Below, one piece after another: positions 36,664-51,600 of a stretch of 64,000 nucleotides of DNA; the stretch's first letter is position 1; every line of letters begins with the position of its first letter. Location of the stretch: assembly GCA_949316495.1 (NCBI GenBank), contig OX439000.1:71926570-71990569 (forward strand), read 5' to 3'. Made by a program: the position numbers and the translations under genes. Below the pieces are notes generated by a model. That model saw only the letters and a program-made list of their open reading frames with translations, was not told the DNA's origin and did no database searches. The stretch is from Amphiduros pacificus. Taxonomy: Eukaryota > Annelida > Polychaeta > Phyllodocida > Hesionidae.

Positions 36664-39600
36664 CTATTTTAATTTCTTTGAGTTCATATACTTTTTCTTA
36701 TTTTTGATGACCTTCCCGCCATTTTGCTGTTCTGATTCACTATTTTGTATTTGCTGCAATTCATTGGTGTCTTTTATAGACATTTCAGTCTTGCTTTTCG
36801 TTTGAACAAAACTCAAACTGTTTAGATTAATCCCTTCCATAGTTGAATTAGTCTCTTGCACCAACTGTCTTAGTTCTTCCTGCACGAAATCTGTCCTCAC
36901 CCACTGTAAGTACAAAAATATCATTTTTATCCTTTATATATATAGATAATATGACATAATAATTGTTATCAAGATATCTATCCAAGCTTATCAACTGCAA
37001 CAAATTCAAAACAAATATTACTATAAATTAGTACTATTATTACACTATTTTGGGGAAGTGATACAAATGTCAAGCGATCACTTACCTGCTTCTTTTTCTG
37101 ACCTGACTTGGAAGGTACTGACGAGAAGAAATCTTTGGTATGAGGAGTATACTCTTTGAAGAGGTCCACAGCACTTCTGAAATAATCAACATTGAAAACA
37201 TATGCACAAATCAAAACATCGCTACAGATCAGAAACAATGATTGATTCTTCTCACAATTTAGTGAGGAAAACCACCCATTATCAATGGGCATCTTAATTC
37301 CATTTACATGATTGATGTGATAATGGCAATGGTGATAATGCACAGCCCATTATATCAAATGAGTGCCATGAAATCTTATCTCATATTTTTCCTGTGAACA
37401 ATTTAATGTCTGTGAACAATTAAAGTACATCAAATCCCAGCCCCGCGTAAAGTACATCCAATCCCAGCCCAGCCTAAAGTAATCAAATCCCAGCCCAGCC
37501 TAAAGTACATCAAATCCCAACCCAGCCTAGAGTACATCTAATCCCAACCCAGCCTAGAGTACATCTAATCCCAACCCAGCCTAAAGTACATCCAATCCCA
37601 ACCCAGCCTAAAGTACATCAAATCCCAACCCAGCCTAGAGTACATCTAATCCCAACCCAGCCTAAAGTACATCCAATCCCAACCCAGCCTAAAGTACACC
37701 CAATCCCAGCCCAGCCTAAAGTACATCCAATCCCAACCCAGCCTAAAGTACATCCAATCCCAGCCCAGCCTAAAGTACATCCAATCCCAACCCAGCCTAA
37801 AGTACATCCAATCCCAACCCAGCGTAAAGTACACCCAATCCCAGCCCAGCCTAAAGTACATCCAATCCCAACCCAGCCTAACGTGCATCTAATGCCAGCC
37901 CAGGGTATGGTACATTCCATCCCAGCCCAGGGTATGGTGCATCAAAAAATAATTTGAGGAAAACAGACTCAATGTGGCATTAGATTACAGTGACACAGAC
38001 TAACAGTTATTTTGCATTATATTATGGCCATAATGTCTCTAACTTGGCAATAGATTATAATTATATCAACACTTACTTGATATCGGACAATGGTATACTG
38101 ACATTAGGTTATGGAGGAAACCTGTTAACATGTCCCTCTATTTACAAATGTGTTACATATCAGAGAGAAATAGTGAGAGGTCCGTAGCGACAGGATACTT
38201 ACTTTCTGCTGATGTCAGTGGAGAGCTGCCCCACTCCCTGGCTTGGAGCTTTGGCACAGATGTGATTTGCATATTTCCTAACCACTGGGTGATAGTGTCG
38301 CTGCAATCATAACAAACACATTGAAAGCATTACAAAGGTGCTGGTTGAGAAAAACAGGATTTTTTTTTCATCACAAACTTATAAAATTCAAATGAGATAC
38401 CTTGTGACAAATGTCACAAAAAGCAATGTGAAAGTCTGTGGTGTCAAAAATAATAGTAGACCTGGCTACAGCCAGATTCCATAAAATCATCTAGATTACA
38501 TTCATATTGCTAGATTAAAAGGTTGATAACTGACCTAAAGGCCTAGCTTTTAAATGCTATGCTGCAGGTTGTTAAATGCATTTCAACTCTGCTGTCTGAT
38601 CAATTTTAAAGATACTATTAAAATTAACGCCCCTATGTCACGACCTGCTCAAAAGCCATGCCATCCAGGATCACCATCTTTAGACCAGGACTTCAAGGTC
38701 AAGCAAGTAGACATTGGCCACACGCCTGCTGATGTAACAGTCTTATAATCTCTTTGGTGTGACATACCGTATTTACTCGTGTATAAGACGAGGTTTTTGT
38801 GCAAAAAACCTTAGTTAATGTTTGGGGGGTCGTCTTATACACGAGAGCAGTCTTATACTCGAGTATTTACGGTAAAACGTAAATACGGTAAAACGTAAAT
38901 ACGATGTTCATATTTTCGAAATAACGAATATCAAACGCAGCAGATTGATTTTAATTGCGTTTTAAATGATAAATAAAGGTATTTACCCAATATTATTGGT
39001 CTATTATTTCAAAACGCTTTGTTTTGACTTTGTTCTCACTGATTCCAATTATCAGCGTTCAGTTTTGCGTTTCGTCATTGTCTCCACTGCTTTGAGTCGT
39101 GTCTTCCCTTTTTGATTGCGTTTTAAATGATAAATAAAGGTATTTACCCAATATTATCACAAATTGTTCGAGAACAGAACAAAACCATCAATCCATTTAA
39201 AACGCAATTAAAATCGAGCCACGTGTGAAAGCATTTCTGTCCAATAATAATAATATTGGGTAAATACCTTTAAATGATAAATAATTTTAATAGACATAGA
39301 AGTAAAAGTAAAACGTAAATATGATGTCCGTGAAGTAGCAGATCGATTGACCACGTGACTCACAAGTCATGTGATCATTGACTTTGCAGATTTGGCAGAA
39401 TTGCATTTTAAATGATAAATAAAAGTATATACCCAATATAAACACAAAATACGATTTGCAGGTCGAGAACAGAACTAAACCATTCCTCCATTTAACATGC
39501 ATTACGCAATACGAGGTCGTCATTTTAAAAAGCGGGAGTGACAGGGACAAGCTCTTATTTTTGGCGCGAAAACGATCAGAGCCTACTTAACACGCATTGA

Positions 39601-42600
39601 AATATTAATATATTGTGCAATGATGGATCCCTGGCTTCTCCTCGTGTTGCGGACGTGAATTAACGCGACGTCACGTACATGATATTTACGTTTTACTTCA
39701 TGGGTAAATTCTCGACCTGCGAAGCATAATTTGTGATAATATTGGGTGAATACCTTTATTTATCATTTAAAACGCAATTAAAATCGATCCACGTGTGAAG
39801 GCATTTCTGTCAAGAAGGGAAGACACGACTCAACGCAACACGTGGTCGCAATTTTAAAAGGCGGAAGTGACGGCTCTTGTTTTTAGCGCGAAAACGATTG
39901 TTAATATATTGCGCAATAATGGATGGTTTTGTTCTGTTCTCGACCTGCAAAGCGTAATTTGTGATAATATTATGTATATACCTTTATTTATCATTTAAAA
40001 CGCAATTAAAATCGATCCACGTGTGAAAGCATTTCTGCCAAAAAGGGAAGACACTACTCAAAGCAGTGGAAACAAAGACGAAATGCAAAACTGTGAACGC
40101 TGATAATTGGAATCAGTGAGAAATAATATTGGGTAAATACCTTTATTTATCATTTAAAAAGCAATTAAAATCGATCCGTTACGTCACTCCCACTTTTTAA
40201 AATGACGACCTCGTATTGCGTAATGCATGTTAAATGAATGGATAGTTTTGTTCTGTTCTTAACCTGCAAAGCGAATTTGTGATAATATTGGGTAAATACC
40301 TTTATTTATAATTTAAAACGCAATTAAAATCGATCCGCTACGTCTGATGTCCGTTATTTCGAAAATACAAATATCATATTTACGTTTAACCGTATATACT
40401 CGTGTATAAGACCGCTAAGATCTTATATCGTAAGCATATTTAAGTTTCATTTTTAAAATGACCACCAAGCTTCAGCTGAAGCTTGAATGGTAGCAGAGCC
40501 GATATCTTGAGAAAAACCAACTCGTCTTATATTCGGAAATTGGTTTTTTTCAAGCAAAATAACCTCAATTTTGGGGGTTCGTCTTATACACGAGTCGTCT
40601 TATACACGAGTAAATACGGTAATTAAGGACTGATCTTACTGGATTAATATTATCTCTCTATCAGTAAGGCAAAATTAGTTTCACTTTAATTTAAAACTGA
40701 CAAAAACATTTGAATAGTTATGTATCTCTCATATTTGTTTACAATGCAAGTATAATTTTTGTCCACGCAAGGAAAGAATTAAGTATTCAAAAAAAAAAGA
40801 AGAAAATATTAATATATCTATTCAAATATAAGATTTTGTACCTAATATCAGAGCAGCTAGCTAATATGAGTATGTTGTCTGCGCATTCTGTGTAATTTAA
40901 ATCTGGTAAAAACTTTCACGACCACGATATAACCATTGGCACGTAATCTGCTAATAGGGCTATTAGGAAAACAAAACACACGGAAGGTAATTATGGGCCA
41001 TGAGTGTTAATTCTAATCCATATCCATGTCAATCAAATAGAATTCACGTCGTGACAGAGCCCTGACTTGAAGCACCTTACCCTGACTGCATAGAGTTCCC
41101 ATAATGCAGTGCTGTTGGCATTGCAGTGCTCCGGGTCCTCCAGCTCGGCGAGGTAGACACCACTCCCTCGTGACTCGGCGTCAAACAAGATGTCAGTCTT
41201 CTGATCAACCTGAAAAAAAAACCATTTACTTATCTTTATAATCTAAACAAATGTTGCAATGTTGCCAAATAGATATCTTATAATTATTTAAAACTTTAAC
41301 TTCAATGCAAATAATTGATTCTCGCAGAAGTGATTTCAATAAGTCATGGGATAGCCCTATGGCAAAATATTATAAAATTCAAATGAGATACCTTGTGACA
41401 AATGTCTGTGGTATTTCACTCATGCACAGATAATACATTTTGGGACACACAATTATATTCTGCATTTTGAATCTCTTCAACTTAATATGAAAGCATGTTA
41501 GATAATTTTCTTCAATATTTTATTTGAATATTTAAGAGTAATGCTTCAAAACACAAATCATAATATTGAAATCAATTATAAATAACACTCTTGTTTTTAT
41601 GTAACTTGTTTTTTGTCATATTCAGCAGAATATAATGAAGAACAATTATGTTTCAGTAACACTATCATTGTGTCATTTGTTCAAGGGTGTGATGTGTCTT
41701 AAAGTGAGGTATTATCACAGGTGTTATCTTACTATGTGGGAGTAAAACATCATTAGACCTCCTAAACAGTTTATAATTACCACATCTCACATGTTTGGTC
41801 ACTTACAATATTACCACATCATGTGCTATTTCAATCTCCCTTCCTAAAGAGTGTATGGAATAACCATATACCGCCATATAGACATTTATCATGTGAACTT
41901 GTTCACACTTGTGACCCACTTCTTTTAAAACCCATGGATTATAATACTTACATGTAAAAGGCTTCTAATGGCTGCCATAATGCCCAGTGCCCCATGAGTT
42001 TCCAAGCTTAGCATTAAGGTTGCCAGCCTCTTAATGAAAGCCAGAACACGCTGGTGAGAGACTTGTCTGCGTCGCTTGCTGATCATCAGATCCAGGCATT
42101 CAAGGGCAATAGGGAGGTCTTCACAGCATTCACCTTCAATTACAAAAGTTGGAAACATCTATTATACTTGAAAATATGACCTCTTATTGCCAAGGTCATT
42201 TGTTTCATGTTGCACTATCTAAACACCAGGCACGTGGGTGCTGTGAATGAATATCAAGTGGCTGCCATTCATATTTGCAGAGATTTAGGTGGGACAACTG
42301 TTAAATGCTCATAGCAGGCTAGGGTCAAAGGTCAAATTAACAAAGATGTCTGATGTTGCACATCTCCCCCAACAGTGATGCTCTTTGTGAAGTATGAAAT
42401 GGCAAGTTATGGACAACTCAAACTTTTGAAATTTGAGGTAATGTAACCTGATATCTTGCAACTTCCTAGTTTCCAAGTTAAAGGGATTAAACACCAATTT
42501 TGAATGTTTAAAATTCACATTTTGGTGATAAATGTATTTGTCTTTCATGTCTATAAACTTTTTGAAAAATGCATCCCCATAATTGTCTGTAAAATCTATT

Positions 42601-45600
42601 TGAACAAGACCCTATTTTATAGCCTACTTATGAAAACACAGTTCTAGGCAGCTCTATTGTCAGGTATCTGTATCGGTATCGTGCAAGTATTGGTATCGTT
42701 TATAAAGTATCAGTATCATCCCGCTAAATTATTAAAGGTATTAAGCAGCAATTCTACAATTTGGTGTTTTCGAAAGCTTAGCCACATATGAACATAATGA
42801 CAGATTGAAATTATAATAGAGTAATAAGATATGTTGCTATGAGACATAGCAGTTGCACTCCCAGCAGAGGTCTGTCTGAGCCATAAGCTGCATGTGATGG
42901 GTAAACACGGGTAGCGTAAACTTCATTTGACCTCAATTGCGGCTCAAAGTGCGGTAGCACTGTTTGACGTCATTTTGGTACTATTCAAAGGACAATACAT
43001 TTCATGACGTCATAAGCATATTGCTATATTCTTATGACCTCATTTTACCTTTCAGTGCCTCTATGATGACACTCCACATAAAAATGACGCCAAGAAAGGT
43101 GTGCTTTCATTAGGGGCTTATATATTAAGGTCTTGTTCAAATAGGTTTTACAGACAATGATGGGGTTGCATTTTTCCAAAAAATTATAGACATTAAAGAC
43201 AAATACATTTATCACCAATATGTGAATTTTAAACTTTTTTTTTCAAAATCGGTGCTTAATCCCTTTAACGGGGCCCATCCCTATCAACGTCCCTCCCGTC
43301 CGTTCGGGGTTAATACCTTTAAGCTGAGACAATCTCCATGGTTTATTTATGTCTTGACATTCATGTGGCTATACAAGGCCAGGTTTCTCTGAGGGGGTCA
43401 GTCTGACTATCACATCACTCCCTGTGATTCAGTGGAACTGTTAATGTTCATAAAGAAAAATAAAATTAGTGATAATTTGTTGCTATGGATTAGATGCAAA
43501 ATATCTTGCACGGGATGATACCAGACCTAATGACGCGGGTCTTTTCCTCTGTGCTTCAGGCTGTTAAGTGCACTTACGCTTTACTCTCTCATCTAATACA
43601 TAGACCCTGTTAAATATAAAGAACCCTGCCCCATCCCCATGCCAGCGGCCTGAATACAGATAACACCATAATCTACTGTGTGCCTTGAATAACACCACAC
43701 ATATTGTCATTTCTTCCCAGATTGTTATTTGTTTCATTGTGCATCAAAATTCCACAGAGGGGGACACACTGTGTGAGCTGTGCTTAAATGCCTTTACTTT
43801 ATACAACACTCAATACCAGCAGCAGCTAGGTCAGAGGTTAGTTGTAGTGATTTTCTGGAATTACTGGTAGTTACCTTCACGTACCTCAATTAACTCAATA
43901 CTTTGGATTTCAACAAACCCTCTCTTTTCAATACCTTCCAGTACCTCAATCATTCTAGTCCGTCATTACATCCTACGTATTATATTGATATGTTGAGTCA
44001 AGTGGAACTACTTTCTGGAATTAATTGTAATAAACCATAACATCTTCTGTATTCCAATTTAATCCTCTTCATTTGTAACATTTTGATGTGGATATTTTTG
44101 TTATTAAGATCTAATTTGAGATCTGATATGAGGTTTATTTCCAATATTTCATAATTACATAAGTTCAAAAACAAAGAAAATTATAACAGTACAATCATGA
44201 AATAAAGGAGGTTACCAGAAAGGCTCGGGAGCCTATCGAGCTGGTCACCTGTACATTTAAATACTATAAATAATTTTACATTTTGCAATCCTGATTGGAA
44301 AACATGCTTCCTGCAAAGCCTTCAAATTGCTGTGTAAAGATAATTTCAAGTATTTAGACAGATTTACAAATAGAGAACAGTAAATGTGGCAGAATTAATT
44401 AATCCAATATAACAGCTGACTCCATCACCCCAACACTGTTTATTCCCCGAAGTATTAAATTAAGGCTGTATTTAGATTTGCAAAATGAGGCACTTGGTGA
44501 ACCAGGTGTCAACACTGAGGAATCCAATAAACTATTTAATATCTGAAAATGACAATTAGTTAGGGAGCCAACAAATATGTTGATTCTTGCAACTACATGT
44601 AGATACCATAATGGACTTTCACTGAGAAGTGGAACAACAATTTGAGGAAGTTTTAGTTTTGGAGTTTTGCATCTAAACAAATTAGTCTATACTTATTATT
44701 TTTTTAAGGTAAATAAGTCAAATTATCCAATCAAATGGTTTTCGGAGAAGCAAAGAACTGCCAACTATCAATATATAAATTTGAGAAATGAAACTTATTA
44801 TTAATCACCCTGACTCCATCGATGAAATAAGTTGTGGATCTAATGCATATATTATTTATAAATAAGATGAATATATCATTTCCAACAAAAATCATATACA
44901 AAATATGATCAATAACGTCATTCCATATTTTTACTTAGTAATGGGTAGTGTTAATTATTTTGGCTCATTTTGACACATCTTCTGCTTGTCCCTTACCAAT
45001 GCAATACATCTATGGTATCATTATGAGGTCTATGGGGGATACTATCATATTATCCACCAGGATCCTCTGCCAAACCTATCATAGTCTCATTCAATAAATC
45101 TTTGACATTTCTGCACACCAAGTATGAAGTTCCTCTTGTAAGTGGTTGCTGAGATATGCTCTGTACAAAATTTGTGACCTGAAGGTCACTCCACCAAGGT
45201 CACTGGTGATATTACTAAGATTTGAATGAATCTGAATCTTCATCTATATATCCCCCACTTGAACACATGCTTATTGGGTAATTAAGCCATTAAGTTACAA
45301 GAGGCTGGGGTGTGCTACTGGGCACCATACTGTGACCCACATGTGACCCTCACCCAGCATTCAGGTGTCAAATCTTACACATTGATGCAAACATGAGGAG
45401 TTGTTTACAGTGTAGCATCATGTGAAATTGAGAAATATTCAAGTGTTTGTGGCAAACATTACATGTACAAGGGGTGTATGTTTTCTTTTGATATGTTTGA
45501 ATGCATATTGCAAGTGAAGTTGTGAGTACTGTTTGTATATTAATTACTAAGATAGCCAACCCCTGTGGATTGTAAGTCTGCAGCTCCACTACCCCAGTCA

Positions 45601-48600
45601 ACAAGGCCTGGTCTGCAGATAGGCTTCAGACAGGACTATTAGGGATAATACGATATATGTTCTTTATTGAGTTCAAGAGGTTTTTTTTTGCACTTTCAAT
45701 TTTGTTTGTGAAGTTCAGGTGTGTTGTTTTCAATGGGACAGTATGGCAGCCCTATTGTCAGGTATCGGTATCGGTATCGGTATCGTGCAAGTATTGGCAT
45801 CGTTTATAAAGTATCGGTATCGTCCTGCTAAATTATTAACGGGGCCCATCCCTATCAACGTCCCTCCCGTCCGTTCGGGGTTAATACCTATAAGCTGAGA
45901 AAATCTCCATGGTTTATTTATGTCTTGACATTCATTTGGCTTTACAAGGCCAGGTTTCTCTGTGGGGGTCAGTCTGACTATCACATCACTCCCTGTGATT
46001 TAGTGGAACTGTTAATGTTCATAAAGAAAAAGAAAATTAGTGATAATTTGTTGCTATGGATTTGATGCAAAATATCTTGCACGGGATGATACCAGACCTA
46101 ATGACGTGCTTCAGGCTGTTAAGTGCACTTACGCTTTACTCTCTCATCTAATACATAGACCCTGTTAAATATAAAGAACCCTGCCCCATCCCCATGCCAG
46201 CGGCCTGAATACAGATAACACCATAATCTACTGTGTGCCTTGAATAACACCACACATATTGTCATTTCTTCCCAGATTGTTATTTGTTTCATTATGCATC
46301 AAAATTCCATGGAGGCGGACACACTGTGTGAGCTACTGCTTAAATGCCTTTACTTTATACAACACTCAATACCAGCAGCAGCTAGGTCAGAGGTTAGTTG
46401 TAGTGATTTTCTGGAATTACTGGTAGTTACCTTCAAGTACCTCAATTAACTCAATACTTTGGATTTCAACAAACCCTCTCTTTTCAATACCTTCCAGTAC
46501 CTCAATCATTCTAGTCCGTCATTACATCCTAAGTATTATATTGACATCTTGAGTCAAGTGGAATTACTTTCTGGAATTAATTGTTATAAACCATAACATC
46601 TTCTGTATTCCAATTTAATCCTCTTCATTTGTAACATTTTGATGTGGATATTTTTGTTATTAAGATCTAATTTGAGATCTGATATGAGGTTTATTTCCAA
46701 TATTTCATAATCACATAAGTTCAAAAACAAAGAAAATTATAACAGTACAATCATGAAATAAAGGAGGTTACCAGAAAGGCTCGGAGCCTATCGAGCTGGT
46801 CACCTGTACATTTAAATACTATAAATAATTTTACATTTTGCAATCCTGATTGGAAAACATGCTTCCTGCAAAGCCTTCAAATTGCTGTGTAAAGATAATT
46901 TCAAGTATTTAGACAGATTTACAGGTAGAGAGCAGTAAATGTGGCAGAATAAATTAATCCAATATAACAGCTGACTCCATCACCCTAACACTGTTTATTC
47001 CCCGAAGTATTAAATTAAGGCTGTATTTAGATTTGCAAAATGAGGCACTTGGTGAACCAGGTGTCAACACTGAGGAATCCAATAAACTATTTAATATCTG
47101 AAAATGACAATTAGTTAGGGAGCCAACAAATATGTTGATTCTTGCAACTACATGTAGATATCATAATGGACTTTCACTGAGAAGCGGAACAACAATTTGA
47201 GGAAGTTTTAGTTTGGGAGTTTTGCATCTAAACAAATTAGTCTATACTTATTATTTTTTTAAGGTAAAGAAGTCAAATTATCCAATCAAATGGTTTTCGG
47301 AGAAGCAAAGATCTACCAACTATCAATATAAATTTGAGAAATGAAACTTATTATTAATCACCCTGACTCCATCGATGAAATAAGTTGTGGATCTAATGCA
47401 TATATTATTTATAAATAAGATGAATATATCATTTCCAACAAAAATCATATACAAAATATGATCAATAAAGTCATTCCATATTTTTACTTAGTAATGGGTA
47501 GTGTTAATTATTTGGGCTCATTTTGACACATCTTCTGCTTGTCCCTTACCAATGCAATACATCTATGGTATCATTATGAGGTCTATGGGGGATACTATCA
47601 TATTATCCAGCGGGATCCTGTGCCAAACCTACCATAGTCTCATTCAATAAATCTTTGACATTTCTGCACGCCAAGTATGAAGTTCCTCTTGTAAGTGATT
47701 GCTGAGATATGCTCTGTACAAAATTTGTGACCTGAAGGTCACTCCACCAAGGTCACTGGTGATATCACTAAGATTTGAATGAATCTGAATCTTCATCTAT
47801 ATATCTACCTCTGTATAAAATCTGAGATACACTTTACTGGTAATTTTGGAGAAGATTTTTTAACAAAATGTTGAGATGGACAGGCAGACATTTTCCCCAC
47901 TCCTAAAACTCTGTGACTTCAAAGAAGTCAACAGAGCTAAAAAAAAGGCAATAAAGATTTTGCAAGAAGAAACTTGTACACATTATGACCATATCAGAGT
48001 CATAATTAGTAGATTTGGAAGAAATATAAGTGTGCATTTAGAGTGGCAATCTTTCACCATAAACGTGGGAGGAATACATATAGGATAAGTGTCATGAAAT
48101 CTGATTTGGAATTAATTATTCATTTGTTTAATCGTATTGAATACTGTATAGTAATATATTTCTGAGAATAAAATACAATTTTAAGACCTTGTAAATTTTA
48201 AGACCTTATTTGCAATTATGAAAATAAAATAATTTGCTCATGGATATAGTGTCTCTCCTCTTTCCAATAACAGATGATACAAGTCTATTTTACTAAGTGA
48301 ATCATGCTGGGGGGGTGGGGGGGGGGAGGACTATTTTGCCTCTGATGACACAATTTTTACTCATGATGGAAGGGGGGCATGGAGTAAATCTCTAGTAGTC
48401 AAGCACAAACACCTGTAGAAAGGATGCTCTCCATATGAAAATTATCTCACATAAACAAACCAATCATCACTATTACACAACTAAACAGATTTCTTCTGTG
48501 GAATCAATAGAAGTGTTATTTTCTATCCCAAAGTCTGGAGATACTGTGTGATTTGAAAATGGTCTCTGAAATGGAAATATCCATGGATATTAAAATATGA

Positions 48601-51600
48601 CATGCAGTATGTTGTAGACAGGTTGATAAGATAAACAGAGGTGCAGAGAGTGTGGTACACAGAGGTGCGGGAAGTGTGGGACACAGAGGTGCAGGAAGTG
48701 TGGGACACAGAGGTGCTGGAAGTGTGGGACAAAGAGGTGCGGGAAGTGTGGGACACAGAGGTGCGGGAAGTGTGGGACACAGAGGTGCAGGAAGTGTGGG
48801 ACACAGAGGTGCAGGAAGTGTGGGACACAGAGGTGCAGGAAGTGTGGAACACAGAGGTGCAGGAAGTGTGGGACACAGATGTGCTGGAAGTGTGGGACAC
48901 AGAGGTGCTGGAAGTGTGTGACACAGAGGTGCAGGAAGTGTGGGACACAGAGGTGCGGGAAGTGTGGGACACAGAGGTGCGGGAAGCGTGGGACACAGAG
49001 GTGTGGGAAATGTTTGTTTTATTATAATGTTTAATTTTAATCATTTTTAAGGGTGGAGTAGTGTTGGGCTGGCATTAATTGCCAGCTTAGCATCTTCTAA
49101 AGACACCACATTTATCATGATTTAGGGTCTTTTAAATGTGATGTTTACATGTAACTTGTGAGTTATTGTTTTATTGTTATTTACTATTGCAACGTCCCTG
49201 TTTACTGTATCTTTTTACACTTATCATTCATCCTCATTTACAAGTTTTTAATCCATAACTTAACAGCACTGAATGACCTTAATGTGTTGATGTGCCATTA
49301 AGAATTCATTCATTTATTCATTGACCTATTCAAAACCCTCAGTTCATATGTTTGGAGTTTAAAGTAAATCTAATGATAAACATTCCCCATGGCGATAAGC
49401 AGGCAATTTTTAAGCAAGTTTCAAAGAGAAAACATGCTATCGTGTCACTTTATTCATACATGAAATTAATCAGTTCCAGTCATATAAAGTACCGTATTTA
49501 CTCGTGTATAGGACGACTCGTGAATAAGACAACCCCCCAAAATTGAGGTTATTTTGCTTGAAAAAAAAACAATTTCCGAATATAAGACGAGTTGGTTTTT
49601 CTTGAGATATCGGCTCTGCTACCATTCAAGCTTCAGCCATTCGGCCATTTTAAAAGTGAAACGTAAATATACTTACGATACAAGATCTTAACGGTCTTAT
49701 ATGCGAGTATTTACGGTAAAACATAAATACGATGTTCATATTTTTTAAATAACGAATATCAGACGTAGCGGATCGATTTCAATTGCATTTTAAATGATAA
49801 ATAAAGGTATTTACCCAATATTATCACAAATTGTTCAAGAACAGAACAAAACCATCAATCCATTTAAAACGCAATTAAAATCGATCCACGCGTGAAAACA
49901 TTTCCGTCAAAAATGGAAGACACGACTCAAAGCAGTAGAAACAATGACGAGATGCAAAACTGTGAACGCTGATAATTGGAATAATTGGAAGTGAAAACAA
50001 AGTCAAAACAAAGTGTTTCGAAATAATAGACATCGGACATAGCGGATCGATTTTAATTGCGTTTTAAAAACAGCTATCCATTACAGCCTTAATGCTTATC
50101 CCGCCTTTTACAAAATCTTGCTTCAAATCACAGAAAGGCCCATTTTGCCTCAGAATTTAATATCAAACGATAGGAAACACAAACTGGCCAAATAAACTGG
50201 TTGGAACTTAACTTTCCCTTGGGTCTTACATAATTATGTTTGATGTCAGTTGCATAATAAGAGTGTCATTGTTGAGGACCTTTGATCATTAATCACCACA
50301 GAGGTTAGCAAAGTTGATTTCTTAATGAACCCACAAACTTTTGAACTCGTAAAGTGAACAAGAGATAATTTTTGTATGGATAATATTTTTCTGAGAATCA
50401 TCAATTAAACTTTATGTGAATCTGGCCAGTTATCATGCATAAGTATATCTAAAAATACAAGATATGTTTAAAATATTTCTAGGACTGAATTATGGTAGAA
50501 AATCATGAGCACTATATGTACTTGTTTTGACAAAATTTGGCACTTTATTCATTGTTTCATTTCATTATTGCCTCAAATATATATTAATCAATTAGCAATG
50601 AAGAAATGAAATAATTGTGGATGGCCTCACACATGTGACTAATGTATAATATTAAGCTATAACGGGTTCCATTTTAGTCCACCAAGTAGCAATATATACT
50701 GGTGAAGGCCAATGCACACCTCAATCCAGGTGGATTTTTATGACTGGTCAATTATTCCACACCTATATGTCTTGGACTACCGGTAAGTAATTAATCAAAC
50801 AAAGCTGGCAGCACATACACTGCACTGATCAGTGAGATTGCTCAGTCAGATCTTATAAAGAGTATAATGAATGGAGATGTGATGCTCAAAGATCAAAGGT
50901 GCAATGTGTATTAACCCAATCTATTGTGTCTTTTCTGTCACCATATGAGCTGAAAACTTGGAGACTATGATGTTATTTAACTTTCTGAACTCACACAATC
51001 TTCACATTTATTTCACCTGATCAACACATTCATTGGCAAAAATTATATATCATTCTTGTCATTGCCAAAATCCCTTCTACTGATGTTGATTAAAAGATTG
51101 CAAATGTATGTGTCCATTTTATTTTCTTAGTATAGAACTGTCTCCACTATCAGCTACATGTGAAGGATAAACCTGGGTATACTACCATGAACTTTGAGAT
51201 GAGACTCAAAGTAGGGCAGCACAGTTTAAGGTCATTCCAGCTCAATTCAAAGAACAATATCATTGTTGACATCATAAGCATATTGCCACACTCTCATGAC
51301 GTCATTTTAACTTTCAGTGCCTCTATGACAACTCTCAACATAACATGATGCCAAAAAAGTGTGCTTTCAAAAGGTGACATTTAATTAGTCTAAACATGTT
51401 TTACAGACGAACAAAAAGGTAATATACATGAAAGGCAAATATATCTGTCACCAATTTATGGGTTTTATGTTTGTTTTGAACCATATTTCAGACACTGCCT
51501 TTGACAGCCTGCTGTGAGAAGACCAGGATGCCTCAAGTAAAGGATTACAGGATATTTCCAAATGTTGAAATAACACATTCTGACCTAAAAGAAGTATTTT

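Noticed and set aside
43685-46449. Duplicated 61/69-codon frames beginning [12 protein letters not shown]
   Set aside because: Present in both copies of the intronic segmental duplication, but the frames diverge by a shift after about 40 codons, which argues against coding.
48523-49044. Repetitive frames on both strands (TSVSHTSC and VWDTEVRE repeats)
   Set aside because: By-product of the 24-bp unit. Intronic, with no exon evidence.
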